A stretch of 64,000 nt of DNA, from assembly GCF_014638005.1 (NCBI RefSeq), contig NZ_BMFG01000001.1, forward strand, positions 62,001 through 126,000, written 5' to 3'. Of the stretch, positions 43,631-53,005 are shown in pieces. The DNA is from Flavobacterium orientale (GTDB lineage: Bacteria > Bacteroidota > Bacteroidia > Flavobacteriales > Flavobacteriaceae). The first letter of the stretch is position 1. The number at the start of each line of letters is the position of its first letter. Below the pieces are notes generated by a model that was not told the origin of the DNA, did no database searches, and saw nothing but the letters and a program-made list of their open reading frames with translations. Both the position numbers and the translations under genes were made by a program.

Positions 43631-44983
43631 ATGAATCTTAATCAAATACATAACGTTTTTTTCATTGGTATCGGTGGCATCGGAATGAGTGCACTTGCTC
43701 GTTATTTTCATTCTATTGGAAAAAATGTTTCCGGTTATGACAAAACAGCCACATCGCTTACAGACGATTTGATTGTAGCTGGAATGAATATTCATTTTGA
43801 GGATTCAATTGGTTTAATTCCAAGTGATTATTTTGTAGAAAACACTTTGGTGGTTATAACTCCGGCAATTCCGGTTACACATTCACAATGGAATTATTTT
43901 ATTGAACGAGATTTTACCATTAAAAAAAGAGCTGAAGTTTTAGGAATTATTACCAAAGATACTTTTTGTTTTGCAGTTGCCGGGACTCACGGAAAAACAA
44001 CAACTTCCAGTATTTTAGGTCATATAATGTATGAAAGTGGTGCAGATGCTACTTCCTTTTTGGGAGGAATTGTAGAAAATTACAACACCAATTTAATTGG
44101 AAACGGTAAATCAATTACAGTAGTTGAAGCCGATGAGTTTGACAGGTCGTTTTTACATTTACATCCTGACATGGCTTGTGTGACTTCAATGGATGCAGAT
44201 CATTTAGATATTTATGGCGATAGCACTTCCATTGAAGCTTCTTTTGTTGAATTTGCAAATAAAATTCAAGACAAATCAAAATTATTCATTCCCAACAGTC
44301 TTCCTTTATCGGGAACCACCATTGGAATTAATGAAAAAGCAGATTTTCAAGCATTAAATGTAAGAATTGAAAATAGTGCTTATGTTTTTGACATAAAAAC
44401 ACCAACAGATTATATTTCTGGAGTAAAATTTAAACTACCCGGGAAACACAATTTGATGAATGCATTAATGGCTTTTTCAATGGCAAATTCCTATGGAATT
44501 TCTAAAGAAAAAATTGTGAAATCATTAGCATCATTTGCCGGAATTAAAAGAAGATTTTCTTATCAAATTCAACTGGAAAATTTAATTTATATTGATGATT
44601 ATGCTCATCATCCAACAGAAATTGAAGCTGTTCATAATGCCGTTAGAGAACTTTACCCAAACAAAAAAGTGATGGCCGTTTTTCAGCCGCATTTATATTC
44701 AAGAACTCGTGATTTTATTGATGGCTTTGCAAAAAGTTTGGAGGTTTTTGACGAAATAATTTTATTAGATATTTATCCGGCTCGAGAATTGCCAATTGAA
44801 GGAGTTACTTCTTCTTGGTTGTTGTCTAAAATTATTAATTCCAATAAAAAAATTGTACAAAAAGACGAATTGTTGCAAGCATTAGTAATGAGTGACGCTA
44901 CAGTTTATGTTACAATTGGAGCAGGTGATATAGGTGAATTAGTAGATCCAATTAAAAAAGCATTGTATGAAAAAACATTTTAA
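43631..44983 (+). CDS. murC: UDP-N-acetylmuramate--L-alanine ligase
   Basis: Cytoplasmic ligase of 450 residues adding the first amino acid to UDP-MurNAc. N-terminus: VFFIGIGGIGMSALARYFHSIG. The ATP loop is FAVAGTHGKTTTSSILGH (about 116-133). VVEADEFDRSFLHL and MDADHLDIYGD follow, then IYIDDYAHHPTEIEAV in the C-terminal domain. It begins immediately after the murG stop and overlaps ftsQ by 17 bases, so translation of the three is probably coupled. Confidence 0.95.
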   Translation: MNLNQIHNVFFIGIGGIGMSALARYFHSIGKNVSGYDKTATSLTDDLIVAGMNIHFEDSIGLIPSDYFVENTLVVITPAIPVTHSQWNYFIERDFTIKKRAEVLGIITKDTFCFAVAGTHGKTTTSSILGHIMYESGADATSFLGGIVENYNTNLIGNGKSITVVEADEFDRSFLHLHPDMACVTSMDADHLDIYGDSTSIEASFVEFANKIQDKSKLFIPNSLPLSGTTIGINEKADFQALNVRIENSAYVFDIKTPTDYISGVKFKLPGKHNLMNALMAFSMANSYGISKEKIVKSLASFAGIKRRFSYQIQLENLIYIDDYAHHPTEIEAVHNAVRELYPNKKVMAVFQPHLYSRTRDFIDGFAKSLEVFDEIILLDIYPARELPIEGVTSSWLLSKIINSNKKIVQKDELLQALVMSDATVYVTIGAGDIGELVDPIKKALYEKTF

Positions 44984-45692
44984 CTGGACCAATTTGCGTT
45001 TGTTGCTGGTTTTAGGATTGGTTGTATTTCTTTTTGCCTTTTCTACAAAGCGAAATGAACAACGAAAATTAACAAAATCTATAGTAGAATTTGTTGGAGA
45101 AGACCAACTTTTTGTAACTCATGAAACGGTTAATAAATTGTTAATAGAAAATAAAAAAGATGCTTCAGCTATTAGGAAAGTTGCGTTAGATTTGAATAGT
45201 TTGGAATTTGCCATAAATCAGCATGACATGGTTGAGAAATCTCAAGTCTATGTTAGTATTGATGGCATCTTAAAAGCAGTAGTAAAACAAAAAACACCAA
45301 TAGCAAGAGTTTTTAATGCTAATGAGTCTTACTATATTGATTATGAGGGAACAAAAATGCCGTTGTCTGACATTCATACAGCAAGAGTTCCACTAATTTC
45401 AGGCATGAATAGTCAAGACGAATTGCCTCAACTGATTGGTTTATTACGGCATATTTATGATTCCGAATTTTTGAAAAGAAATATCATTGGAATTCAAATT
45501 TCACCAACAGGTCAGTTGATGATGAAGAATAGAAACTTTGATTATGTGATTGATTTTGGAAAATCGTTAGCTTTTGAAGATAAATTTAAAAATTACGAAG
45601 CTTTTTTTTACAAAGCAATTCAAGATAGTTCGATATATCAATACAAAAAAATTGATTTGAAATATTCGCAACAAGTGGTTTGCACAAAATAA
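44967..45692 (+). CDS. ftsQ: Cell division protein FtsQ/DivIB
   Basis: Bitopic membrane protein of 241 residues with a short cytoplasmic N-terminus, one helix (about 9-25, LRLLLVLGLVVFLFAFS) and a periplasmic part containing a POTRA-like segment followed by a beta domain. Sequence conservation is low as usual for FtsQ. The order murC-ftsQ-ftsA identifies it. It overlaps murC by 17 bases and ends 8 bases before ftsA. Confidence 0.87.
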   Translation: MKKHFNWTNLRLLLVLGLVVFLFAFSTKRNEQRKLTKSIVEFVGEDQLFVTHETVNKLLIENKKDASAIRKVALDLNSLEFAINQHDMVEKSQVYVSIDGILKAVVKQKTPIARVFNANESYYIDYEGTKMPLSDIHTARVPLISGMNSQDELPQLIGLLRHIYDSEFLKRNIIGIQISPTGQLMMKNRNFDYVIDFGKSLAFEDKFKNYEAFFYKAIQDSSIYQYKKIDLKYSQQVVCTK

Positions 45693-45700
45693 CACGAAGT

Positions 45701-47050
45701 ATGGAAAAACAAAACATTGCAGTAGGTTTAGACATTGGTACAACAAAAATTGTAGCAATGATTGGCAAGAAAAATGAATACGGAAAACTTGAAATTTTAG
45801 GTGTTGGTAAATCTAAAAGTTTAGGCGTACATCGTGGTGTGGTGAATAATATTACACAAACCATACAATCCATCCAAGCGGCAATAACAGAAGCTGAAGA
45901 AAAATCAGGTTATAGCATCAAAGATGTTGTGGTTGGAATCGCAGGTCAACACATCAGGAGTATTCAGCATAGTGATTACATTAGTAGACCTAATCCCGAT
46001 GAAGTGATTGGCGATAAAGATATTGAACAATTAATCAATCAGGTTCATAAATTGGCAATGCTTCCGGGTGAAGAAATCATTCATGTTTTACCTCAAGAAT
46101 TTAAAATTGATGGTCAATCTGAAATCAAAGAACCTATCGGAATGTATGGTGGTCGATTAGAAAGTAGTTTTCATGTGGTTGTTGGTCAAGCAGCTTCCAT
46201 TAGAAATGTTGGTCGATGCATTCAAAGCTCCGGAATTGAATTGTCAGGATTGACATTAGAACCATTAGCTTCGGCCGATGCTGTTTTGAGCCAAGAAGAA
46301 AAAGAAGCAGGTGTGGCTTTGATTGATATTGGTGGTGGAACAACGGATTTGGCAATTTTTAAAGATGGAATTATCAGACATACAGCCGTAATTCCATTTG
46401 GCGGAAATGTCATCACAGATGACATCAAAGAAGGTTGCTCTATTATTGAAAAACAAGCGGAGTTGTTAAAAGTGAAATTTGGATCAGCTTGGCCCGGAGA
46501 AAATAAAGACAACGAAATTGTTTCAATTCCCGGACTTAGAGGTAGAGATCCAAAAGAAATTTCTTTGAAAAACCTTTCAAAAATTATTAATGCAAGAGTT
46601 GTAGAAATAATTGAACAGGTTTTTACAGAAATAAAAGCCTATGGTCATGAAGATCCAAGAAAGAAATTAATTGCCGGAATTGTTTTAACCGGAGGTGGTG
46701 CACAATTAAAACACATCAAACAATTGGTTGAATATATCACCGGAATGGATACAAGAATTGGTTATCCAAACGAACATTTGGCGGGAAATTCTGATGAAGA
46801 AATTTCAAGTCCGTTATATGCCACAGCTGTTGGTTTGGTGATGAATAGTATTGGAAACAATTCAAAAAGTGCCGTGCCAATGTGTGAAATGGAACAACCG
46901 GTAAAAGTTGAAGTAAAAAAACAAGAAGAAAGTATTCCTGAAGCCCCAAAATCAGAAATAAAAGAAGAAACGACTGAAGGTAAAATCAAACGTTCCTTTT
47001 TTGACAAGTATGTAGAAAAAATAAAAGAATTTTTAGACAACGCTGAATAG
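45701..47050 (+). CDS. ftsA: Cell division protein FtsA
   Basis: Actin-like ATPase of 449 residues tethering FtsZ to the membrane. Phosphate-1 motif: VGLDIGTTKIVAMIG (about 8-22). The SHS2 subdomain lies around DVVVGIAGQHIRSIQ. Phosphate-2: ALIDIGGGTTDLAIF (about 206-220). Adenosine: IVLTGGGAQLKHIKQLVEYI (about 326-345). The extreme C-terminus (IKRSFFDKYVEKIKEFL) is an amphipathic membrane-targeting helix after a charged linker. The frame is open from a TTG at 45680 inside ftsQ, but the ATG at 45701 gives the family N-terminus. Confidence 0.95.
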   Translation: MEKQNIAVGLDIGTTKIVAMIGKKNEYGKLEILGVGKSKSLGVHRGVVNNITQTIQSIQAAITEAEEKSGYSIKDVVVGIAGQHIRSIQHSDYISRPNPDEVIGDKDIEQLINQVHKLAMLPGEEIIHVLPQEFKIDGQSEIKEPIGMYGGRLESSFHVVVGQAASIRNVGRCIQSSGIELSGLTLEPLASADAVLSQEEKEAGVALIDIGGGTTDLAIFKDGIIRHTAVIPFGGNVITDDIKEGCSIIEKQAELLKVKFGSAWPGENKDNEIVSIPGLRGRDPKEISLKNLSKIINARVVEIIEQVFTEIKAYGHEDPRKKLIAGIVLTGGGAQLKHIKQLVEYITGMDTRIGYPNEHLAGNSDEEISSPLYATAVGLVMNSIGNNSKSAVPMCEMEQPVKVEVKKQEESIPEAPKSEIKEETTEGKIKRSFFDKYVEKIKEFLDNAE

Positions 47051-47100
47051 CCTGAAATTCAGATTAGTTAATAAAATTAAAATAGCAAAAACCAAGTAGT

Positions 47101-49032
47101 ATGATAAGCAACTCAGATTTTGGAAGTATTTCATTTGATTTACCAAAAAACCAATCAAATGTAATTAAAGTGATAGGTGTTGGAGGTGGCGGTAGCAATG
47201 CCATCAACCACATGTTTAAATTAGGAATTAAAGGCGTAGATTTTGTGGTTTGTAATACCGACTCACAAGCTCTACAAAACAGCCCTGTTCCTAATAAGAT
47301 TCAGTTGGGAGTAAATTTAACTGAGGGTTTAGGGGCAGGAGCAAATCCTGAAGTAGGCCAACAGTCAGCCATGGAAAGCATGGAAGAAATTGAAACCATG
47401 TTGGATAGAAATACCAAAATGATTTTTATTACTGCCGGAATGGGTGGTGGGACAGGTACAGGTGCTGCTCCCGTAATTGCTCAAATGGCAAAAGAAAAAG
47501 ACATTTTAACGGTTGGAATTGTAACTATGCCTTTTCAATTTGAAGGTAAAGTTCGATTGGAACAAGCCATGTCCGGAATTGAACGATTAAGAAAACAAGT
47601 AGATTCTCTAATTGTTATAAACAACAACAAATTGAGAGAAGTTTATGGAAATTTAGGTTTCAAAGCCGGGTTTTCAAAAGCTGATGAAGTTTTAGCTACT
47701 GCTTCCAGAGGAATTGCAGAGGTTATTACGCATCACTATACTCAAAATATTGACTTAAAAGATGCTAAGACCGTATTGTCTAACAGCGGAACAGCAATTA
47801 TGGGTTCTGCTATTGCATCAGGAGAAACCAGAGCGAAAGATGCTATTATTTCAGCTTTGGATTCACCACTTCTTAATGATAATAAAATTACAGGAGCTAA
47901 AAACGTATTGTTGCTTATCGTTTCCGGTTCTTCAGAAATTACTATTGATGAAATTGGTGAAATCAATGATCACATTCAAGCGGAAGCTGGCTTTAATGCC
48001 AATATCATTATGGGTGTTGGTGAAGATGAATCGTTGAATGATTCAATTGCCGTAACTATTATTGCCACGGGTTTTAACATTGAACAACAAAAAGGAATTG
48101 TAAATGTTGAACCTAAAAAAATAATTCATTCTTTAGAAGATAGTCAGTCTAGTTCAATTAATTTGTTATCTAATGTTGTCGATTCTGTTACTGATTTCAA
48201 AAAAGAAGAAGCAACTACAAAACCTGTAGTTGAAGATAAAATTGTGTTTGAATTGATCGAAGAAATAGAAGTTGTAGCTCCAACTACGGTTTCCGAGTTA
48301 ATTACAACTACAGAAGCAATCAGAAATATTGAAACAACCTACGAAATAGTTTCTCCGATCTTTGAAAATCAATTGATAAATACTACTTCTGAAATTTCAG
48401 AAATAATGGTTAACGAACCTGAATTTGTCATTGTTCAAAAGAAAGAACAAATCGCTTTTACATTTGATTTACCTACTGCTACTCATCATGTAAAAGAAGA
48501 AAAAAACACCTTTTTTGACCTCAATCAAGAAACTACAAATGAAATTAAGGTAAACAATCCGGTTCAAGTTATTCCAATGACTGAATTAAATGAAACAGGA
48601 GTTGTTCGTTATTCTTTAGAAGAATATATGGAAATTGAAAATGACTTGCTTAGTTCAAAACCAGTTGTTTCTAAAGTTGAAGAGCCTATTCAGGAAGAGT
48701 TGAACATCACGATGAAGAATGTTGAGCCTGTATCTGATAAGTTTTCAACAGCACACGAAGAAATTAATCCGATGGAAATGACAATTGAAGAAACTTTGAA
48801 ATTTCGTGCCGATGAAAGAAGAAAGAAATTAAAAGATTTCAATTATAAATTTCATAACAATTCAAACAGAATTGAAGAATTAGAAAAAGAACCGGCTTTC
48901 AAAAGAACCGGAGTTGATATTTCTTCAAATCCAATTTCTAACAATTCATCAAGAATTTCTTTAGGAACAGATAGTAATGATGATATTCAATTGCGTTCAA
49001 ATAATTCATTTTTACACGATAATGTAGATTAA
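47101..49032 (+). CDS. ftsZ: Cell division protein FtsZ with long C-terminal extension
   Basis: Tubulin-like GTPase forming the division ring. The GTPase core (about 20-330) has VGGGGSNAINHM, the tubulin signature GGGTGTG (115-121) and a T7-loop region near NANIIMGVGEDESLNDSIAV. The protein is 643 residues, whereas most FtsZ proteins are 350-420. Residues 330-600 are an acidic, Thr/Val/Glu/Asn-rich, probably disordered linker. A basic patch (RADERRKKLKDFNYKF) and a conserved-looking end (GVDISSNPISNNSSRISLG) follow. It is the last gene of the cluster and is followed by a terminator. Confidence 0.96.
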   Translation: MISNSDFGSISFDLPKNQSNVIKVIGVGGGGSNAINHMFKLGIKGVDFVVCNTDSQALQNSPVPNKIQLGVNLTEGLGAGANPEVGQQSAMESMEEIETMLDRNTKMIFITAGMGGGTGTGAAPVIAQMAKEKDILTVGIVTMPFQFEGKVRLEQAMSGIERLRKQVDSLIVINNNKLREVYGNLGFKAGFSKADEVLATASRGIAEVITHHYTQNIDLKDAKTVLSNSGTAIMGSAIASGETRAKDAIISALDSPLLNDNKITGAKNVLLLIVSGSSEITIDEIGEINDHIQAEAGFNANIIMGVGEDESLNDSIAVTIIATGFNIEQQKGIVNVEPKKIIHSLEDSQSSSINLLSNVVDSVTDFKKEEATTKPVVEDKIVFELIEEIEVVAPTTVSELITTTEAIRNIETTYEIVSPIFENQLINTTSEISEIMVNEPEFVIVQKKEQIAFTFDLPTATHHVKEEKNTFFDLNQETTNEIKVNNPVQVIPMTELNETGVVRYSLEEYMEIENDLLSSKPVVSKVEEPIQEELNITMKNVEPVSDKFSTAHEEINPMEMTIEETLKFRADERRKKLKDFNYKFHNNSNRIEELEKEPAFKRTGVDISSNPISNNSSRISLGTDSNDDIQLRSNNSFLHDNVD

Positions 49033-49057
49033 TTCTACTAACTAACCTACCTTGTTC

Positions 49058-49097
49058 AACCCGAAAATGACACTGTTGTTTTCGGGTTATTTTTTTT
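49058..49097 (+). terminator. Terminator of the dcw cluster
   Basis: AACCCGAAAA (49058-49067) pairs with TTTTCGGGTT (49079-49088) around an 11-base loop, followed by eight T. It closes the roughly 15.5-kb operon after ftsZ. Confidence 0.9.
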
Positions 49098-49104
49098 ACA
49101 TTTG
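49076..49104 (+). promoter_or_regulatory. yqeY promoter embedded in the dcw terminator
   Basis: TTG (49076-49078), an 18-base spacer and TACATTTG (49097-49104) match the consensus. The -33 element is in the terminator loop and the spacer is its right arm and T run. Confidence 0.65.
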
Positions 49105-49138
49105 CAACTTGTTTTAAACACGATAAAATTAAAAAACC

Positions 49139-49588
49139 ATGAGTTTACAAAATACAATTAATGAAGAAATAAAAAACGCGATGCGAGCCAAAGATACTTT
49201 GTCTTTAGAGGCATTGCGAGCGGTTAAATCAGCTATTTTAATGGCATTAACAGAAACGGGTTCAAAAGACGAATTATCCTCTGAAGAAGAGATAAAATTG
49301 TTGCAGCGTTTGGTAAAGCAAAGAAAAGACAGTGCGGCAATATATGTTCAACAAGGAAGACAAGATTTGGCTGAGCCGGAATTGTTACAATCTGCTGTCA
49401 TTGAAAAATTCTTACCAAAACAATTAACAGAAGCAGAAGTAGAAGTAGCAGTTGCTCAAATTATTTCAGAGAATGGATTTTCAGGAATGGCTTCAATGGG
49501 TCAATTGATGGGAATTGCTTCAAAACAATTAGGAGGAAGTGCCGACGGCAAAACTATTTCAACTATCGTTAAAAAGCTTTTAGCATAA
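49139..49588 (+). CDS. GatB/YqeY domain-containing protein
   Basis: Cytoplasmic helical protein of 149 residues, family of YqeY, related to the tRNA-binding tail of GatB. The pattern LQNTINEEIKNAMRAKDTLSLEALRAVKSAI at the start and MGQLMGIASKQLGGSADGKTISTIVKKLL at the end are the hallmarks. The family may affect tRNA amidation, but its role as a stand-alone protein is not established. It has its own promoter after the dcw terminator, and tRNA-Arg follows 39 bases downstream. Confidence 0.9.
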   Translation: MSLQNTINEEIKNAMRAKDTLSLEALRAVKSAILMALTETGSKDELSSEEEIKLLQRLVKQRKDSAAIYVQQGRQDLAEPELLQSAVIEKFLPKQLTEAEVEVAVAQIISENGFSGMASMGQLMGIASKQLGGSADGKTISTIVKKLLA

Positions 49589-49627
49589 TTTTATTTGTTG
49601 TAGATTCGCACACTAAATAAAAAAAAG

Positions 49628-49701
49628 GGCCTCGTAGTTCAACTGGATAGAATATCAGATTTCGGCTCTGATGGTTGGGGGTTCGAACCCCTCCGAGGTC
49701 A
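49628..49701 (+). tRNA. tRNA-Arg (anticodon UCG)
   Basis: A 74-base cloverleaf. The acceptor GGCCTCG pairs with CGAGGTC (one G-T pair), with discriminator A. The anticodon stem TCAGA/TCTGA holds the loop TTTCGGC, so the anticodon is TCG, reading CGN arginine codons. The T arm GGGGGTTCGAACCCCTC is clear. CCA is not encoded. Confidence 0.94.
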
Positions 49702-49714
49702 CTTTTCAAAAATA

Positions 49715-49764
49715 ATAAAAGAAACATTACTCCAATAACTTTGGTGTTTTTGTTTCTTTTTTTG
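49715..49764 (+). terminator. Terminator after tRNA-Arg
   Basis: AAAAGAAACA (49717-49726) pairs with TGTTTCTTTT (49751-49760), with a smaller inner CCAA/TTGG pairing, followed by more T residues. Confidence 0.7.
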
Positions 49765-49839
49765 TTTATGAGGATATTGTAATAAATTAATAATTTAATT
49801 TTTTAATATATTTACATAATTGTCCCAACTATACTTTTC

Positions 49840-50643
49840 ATGGTAATTGTACTCCTTTTATTGATAATTCTTATTCTTCTTATTTTGTTATTGTTTTCTG
49901 CTATTGTATTGAACACAATCGAGCACTACCATCTAAAGTTTTTTAACAAGCCGGTTTTTGTTCATTTTTACATCTCACCTAAAGTTTTATCTGATAAAGA
50001 AAGAAATATTCTCAACAATAAAATTGAGTTTTACAAAAAATTAGACCCAAAAAGAAAGAGTTATTTTGAACATCGAGTAGCCAAATTTATTTCACACTAT
50101 CAATTTGTGTCAAAAGAAGATTTAGTGGTGACAGATGAAATGAAATTAATGATAGCGGGAACAGCTGTAAAAGTAACTTTCGGAATGCGAAAATACCTGC
50201 TTGATGTATTTGATAAAATAATTTTATATCCCAATATTTATTATTCAACAATTAATGACGCTTGGCATAAAGGTGAATTTAATCCTCGAATGAAAGCTTT
50301 GGTTTTTTCATGGCAAGATTTTCTAGATGGTTATGAATATTCTAATGATAATTTGAATTTAGGAATTCACGAATTTGCTCATGCGGTTCATATGCATGGA
50401 TTAAAACGAACAGATGCTAGTTCGTTACAGTTTGCAAAAATGTATGTTAAGATTAGAGAATATATTGAAAAACCGGAGGTTTTAAATAAATTGATTGAAT
50501 CAAATTATTTCAGAATTTACGCCTACTCCAATCATTTTGAGTTCATAGCTGTAATTTTAGAACACTTCTTTGAAACCCCTGAACAATTCCAAGAAGAACA
50601 TCCTGAGCTTTTTAATAAAGTAAGAAAAATGATAAATCTTTAA
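49840..50643 (+). CDS. MtfA-like zinc-dependent peptidase
   Basis: Membrane-anchored peptidase of 267 residues. A strongly hydrophobic N-terminal helix (2-24) precedes a soluble domain of the MtfA (M90) type. The zinc motif is H177-E178-F-A-H181 in GIHEFAHAVHMHGL, and E234 in NHFEFIAVILEHFFETPEQF is the likely third ligand. MtfA of E. coli interacts with the Mlc repressor; Mlc is not expected here, so its targets are unknown. The E. coli protein lacks the membrane helix. The gene is monocistronic. Confidence 0.85.
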   Translation: MVIVLLLLIILILLILLLFSAIVLNTIEHYHLKFFNKPVFVHFYISPKVLSDKERNILNNKIEFYKKLDPKRKSYFEHRVAKFISHYQFVSKEDLVVTDEMKLMIAGTAVKVTFGMRKYLLDVFDKIILYPNIYYSTINDAWHKGEFNPRMKALVFSWQDFLDGYEYSNDNLNLGIHEFAHAVHMHGLKRTDASSLQFAKMYVKIREYIEKPEVLNKLIESNYFRIYAYSNHFEFIAVILEHFFETPEQFQEEHPELFNKVRKMINL

Positions 50644-50751
50644 TTTAAGGTTACTTATATATGAAAATTTAATCGATTTAGGTCTGACTTAAGTCATTTT
50701 TTTTGTAAATTTATAAAAGCAATTTTGCTTCATAATTAAACACTTCGAGTT

Positions 50752-51171
50752 ATGAAACAGAAAGTTCCTGTGTCATCTATTATGACAAAAAATGTGGTTA
50801 AACTAAATATAACTGATGACTTAACAAAGGCAGAATCTTTATTTAAAAAATACCATATCAGACACATTCCTGTAGTAAAAGACAATACAATTGTAGGTAT
50901 GTTAAGTTTTACCGATTTACTACGTATATCTTTTGTAGATGCAGTTGACGACGACGACGATGTGGTAGATGTTACAGTTTACAATATGTTTACGGTTGAA
51001 CAGGTAATGGCAAAAAAATTAACGACAGTTTCTCCTGAAACAACCATAAAAGAAGTTGCAGAAATCTTGGCCTCAAAAGAGTTTCATGCTTTGCCGGTTG
51101 TTGAGGGTGATTTATTGGTAGGTATTGTAACAACTACCGACTTAATAAAATATTTAATTGATCAATATTAG
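50752..51171 (+). CDS. CBS-domain protein
   Basis: Cytoplasmic protein of 139 residues made of two CBS motifs in tandem and nothing else. The first (about 3-60) contains VSSIMTKNVVKLNITDDLTKAESLFKKYHIRHIPVVKD and the second (about 77-135) VEQVMAKKLTTVSPETTIKEVAEILASKEFHALPVVEG. Such pairs bind adenine nucleotides and report energy state. A short Asp-rich insert (VDDDDDVVDV) lies between them. The partner protein is unknown and the neighbours give no hint. Confidence 0.9.
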   Translation: MKQKVPVSSIMTKNVVKLNITDDLTKAESLFKKYHIRHIPVVKDNTIVGMLSFTDLLRISFVDAVDDDDDVVDVTVYNMFTVEQVMAKKLTTVSPETTIKEVAEILASKEFHALPVVEGDLLVGIVTTTDLIKYLIDQY

Positions 51172-51274
51172 GTGGGAAACCTATTTAGTCAAATAGTTCT
51201 TAACATTTTTGTTAAATGAATTAATAATATTTATATCTTTATTTAAAATTATTAATCATTTAATCTTTAAAAAC

Positions 51275-52927
51275 ATGAAAAAAACTACTTTAATGAGTGT
51301 TTCAAAGTCGAAATTGACTTTGATTTTTTTATTACTTTTATCGGGATTATCTTTTGGACAAACAGACTTTTACTTTGCTTTGCCAGGAAATGGCTCAACT
51401 TCTCAAAACGGAAGAGCACCCCAAGGTGCACAAAGGTATAATAGATCAGTTTGGTTAATTTCTGCTGCTGAAATGTCAGCTTCTGGTTTGACTACAGGTA
51501 CATCTTTTAATTCAATCACATTTTCATATACTGTTCCTCAAAATATTGCTACCTCGGGCAATATGATTGTATACCTCGAAAACACTTCTGATATAGCAAA
51601 TAACAAATCTACAAATTGGGCTACCGCTATTGGTGGTATGACTGTTGTTAGTAATGGAGCTGTAACTATTCCTGCATCTGAAACTTTTACAATTACATTT
51701 GCGGGTGGAAGCCCTTTTACTTATAGTGGTAGTGGGCTTTATGTGGCATTTGATTATTCAAATCCTGCTGGAACCTTATCAACACCTAATACTGGGTTGT
51801 GTACAACGACATTGACTGGAGGATTAAAAAGTGCGATGTCAACAACAGCAGCTCCTACTACCATTGCTGCTTCAAACTGGAGGCCTCAAACCGTTTTAGG
51901 TATTGCTGTCAGTTGTGCCAGACCTGTAACATTAAATTTTTCTCCAACAAGCACAACAAGTGCTACTCTGAGTTGGACAACAATTGCACCAGACAGTACT
52001 ATTGAATGGGGACCTATTGGCTTTACACAAGGATCAGGAACTACATTGTCCAATGTAACAAGTCCTTATCTATTAGGTGGTTTGGCAGCCAGTTCAAATT
52101 ATAGTTATTATGTTAGATCAAATTGTGCTGTATCAAATTCAAGTATTTGGGCTGGACCAATAGACTTTCATACGGTTTATGAACCGGTAACACCACCGTA
52201 CACTGCTGGATTTGAAGTAAATTCTTTACCATTCGTTGGATGGTCAGCTAGTGGTACAGGTGGAAACGACTGGTTTATTAATCCTGGTGCAGCTTTGGCT
52301 CAGGAAGGGAATAATGCAGCTGCTGTTGTTACTGGTACAACTGTAGCTAATAATTGGATGTTTTCAAGAGGGGTGAATTTAGTTGCTGACCAACAGGCAA
52401 CAATAACTTACTATGTGAGAAATTTTGTTAATGGTTCAACAAATATAGCTAGTTATCAATTACGAGTAGGTACTTCGCCAAATTCTGTTGATCAAACAAC
52501 AACTTTGCTTTCTGAAGCTAACATTAATAATGTAACTTATGCTTTAAAAACAGTAAATTATACTCCAACTGTTACGGGAACTTATTATTTTGGGTTTTTA
52601 CACAATTCTCCTGCTAATGCTGTGGGGACACATGCATTTTTGATGGATAATTTTAATATTCAACAGACATTATCTGTTAATGATTTAGTGTCTTCTTCAA
52701 TGAAAATATATCCTAATCCATCTAAGGATTTTGTAACTATTGAAAGTGATAATAATTATATGATTGATGCAATTCAAATAACAGATTTGAACGGAAGAAT
52801 TATTGATTCTTATTCGGTTAATGCAAATGAATACGGTTTAAATATTTCTAACTTATCAAAAGGTGTTTATTTAATTAGAATAGCTACCGATAATGGAGTA
52901 GGGGTTAAGAAGCTTGTTAAAGAGTAA
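51275..52927 (+). CDS. Secreted protein with fibronectin III domain and type IX sorting domain
   Basis: Cargo of the type IX secretion system, 550 residues. The longest frame begins at a TTG at 51209; the ATG at 51275 gives a normal signal peptide (residues 1-29, ending SGLSFGQ). Regions: an N-terminal beta domain of unknown family (about 30-195); a fibronectin type III domain (about 200-288, starting CARPVTLNFSPTS); a jelly-roll or MAM-like adhesion domain (about 290-460); and a type A sorting domain in the last 75 residues (MKIYPNPSKDF...GRIIDSY...KGVYLIRI...VKKLVKE). It is probably a surface adhesin or released protein. Base composition is slightly less AT-rich than its neighbours. Confidence 0.87.
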   Translation: MKKTTLMSVSKSKLTLIFLLLLSGLSFGQTDFYFALPGNGSTSQNGRAPQGAQRYNRSVWLISAAEMSASGLTTGTSFNSITFSYTVPQNIATSGNMIVYLENTSDIANNKSTNWATAIGGMTVVSNGAVTIPASETFTITFAGGSPFTYSGSGLYVAFDYSNPAGTLSTPNTGLCTTTLTGGLKSAMSTTAAPTTIAASNWRPQTVLGIAVSCARPVTLNFSPTSTTSATLSWTTIAPDSTIEWGPIGFTQGSGTTLSNVTSPYLLGGLAASSNYSYYVRSNCAVSNSSIWAGPIDFHTVYEPVTPPYTAGFEVNSLPFVGWSASGTGGNDWFINPGAALAQEGNNAAAVVTGTTVANNWMFSRGVNLVADQQATITYYVRNFVNGSTNIASYQLRVGTSPNSVDQTTTLLSEANINNVTYALKTVNYTPTVTGTYYFGFLHNSPANAVGTHAFLMDNFNIQQTLSVNDLVSSSMKIYPNPSKDFVTIESDNNYMIDAIQITDLNGRIIDSYSVNANEYGLNISNLSKGVYLIRIATDNGVGVKKLVKE

Positions 52928-52948
52928 TTGATTTAATTGATATATTAG

Positions 52949-52984
52949 AAAAGGCTATTCATATTACTTGAATAGCCTTTTTTT
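52949..52984. terminator. Bidirectional terminator between T9SS cargo gene and rpe
   Basis: GGCTATTCA (52953-52961) pairs with TGAATAGCC (52969-52977), flanked by an A run and a seven-base T run. It serves the cargo gene and the convergent rpe. Confidence 0.88.
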
Positions 52985-53005
52985 ATAATTATTAGATTTT
53001 CGCTT

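Noticed and set aside
46222-47040. Several open frames of 63-96 codons antisense to ftsA
   Set aside because: They are mirror images of the ftsA codon pattern with no promoter or conserved motif; similar shadows occur opposite dnaG, murG and ftsZ.
51209-51274. 22-codon N-terminal extension of the type IX cargo protein from a TTG
   Set aside because: The extension precedes the signal peptide and the ATG at 51275 gives a standard one.
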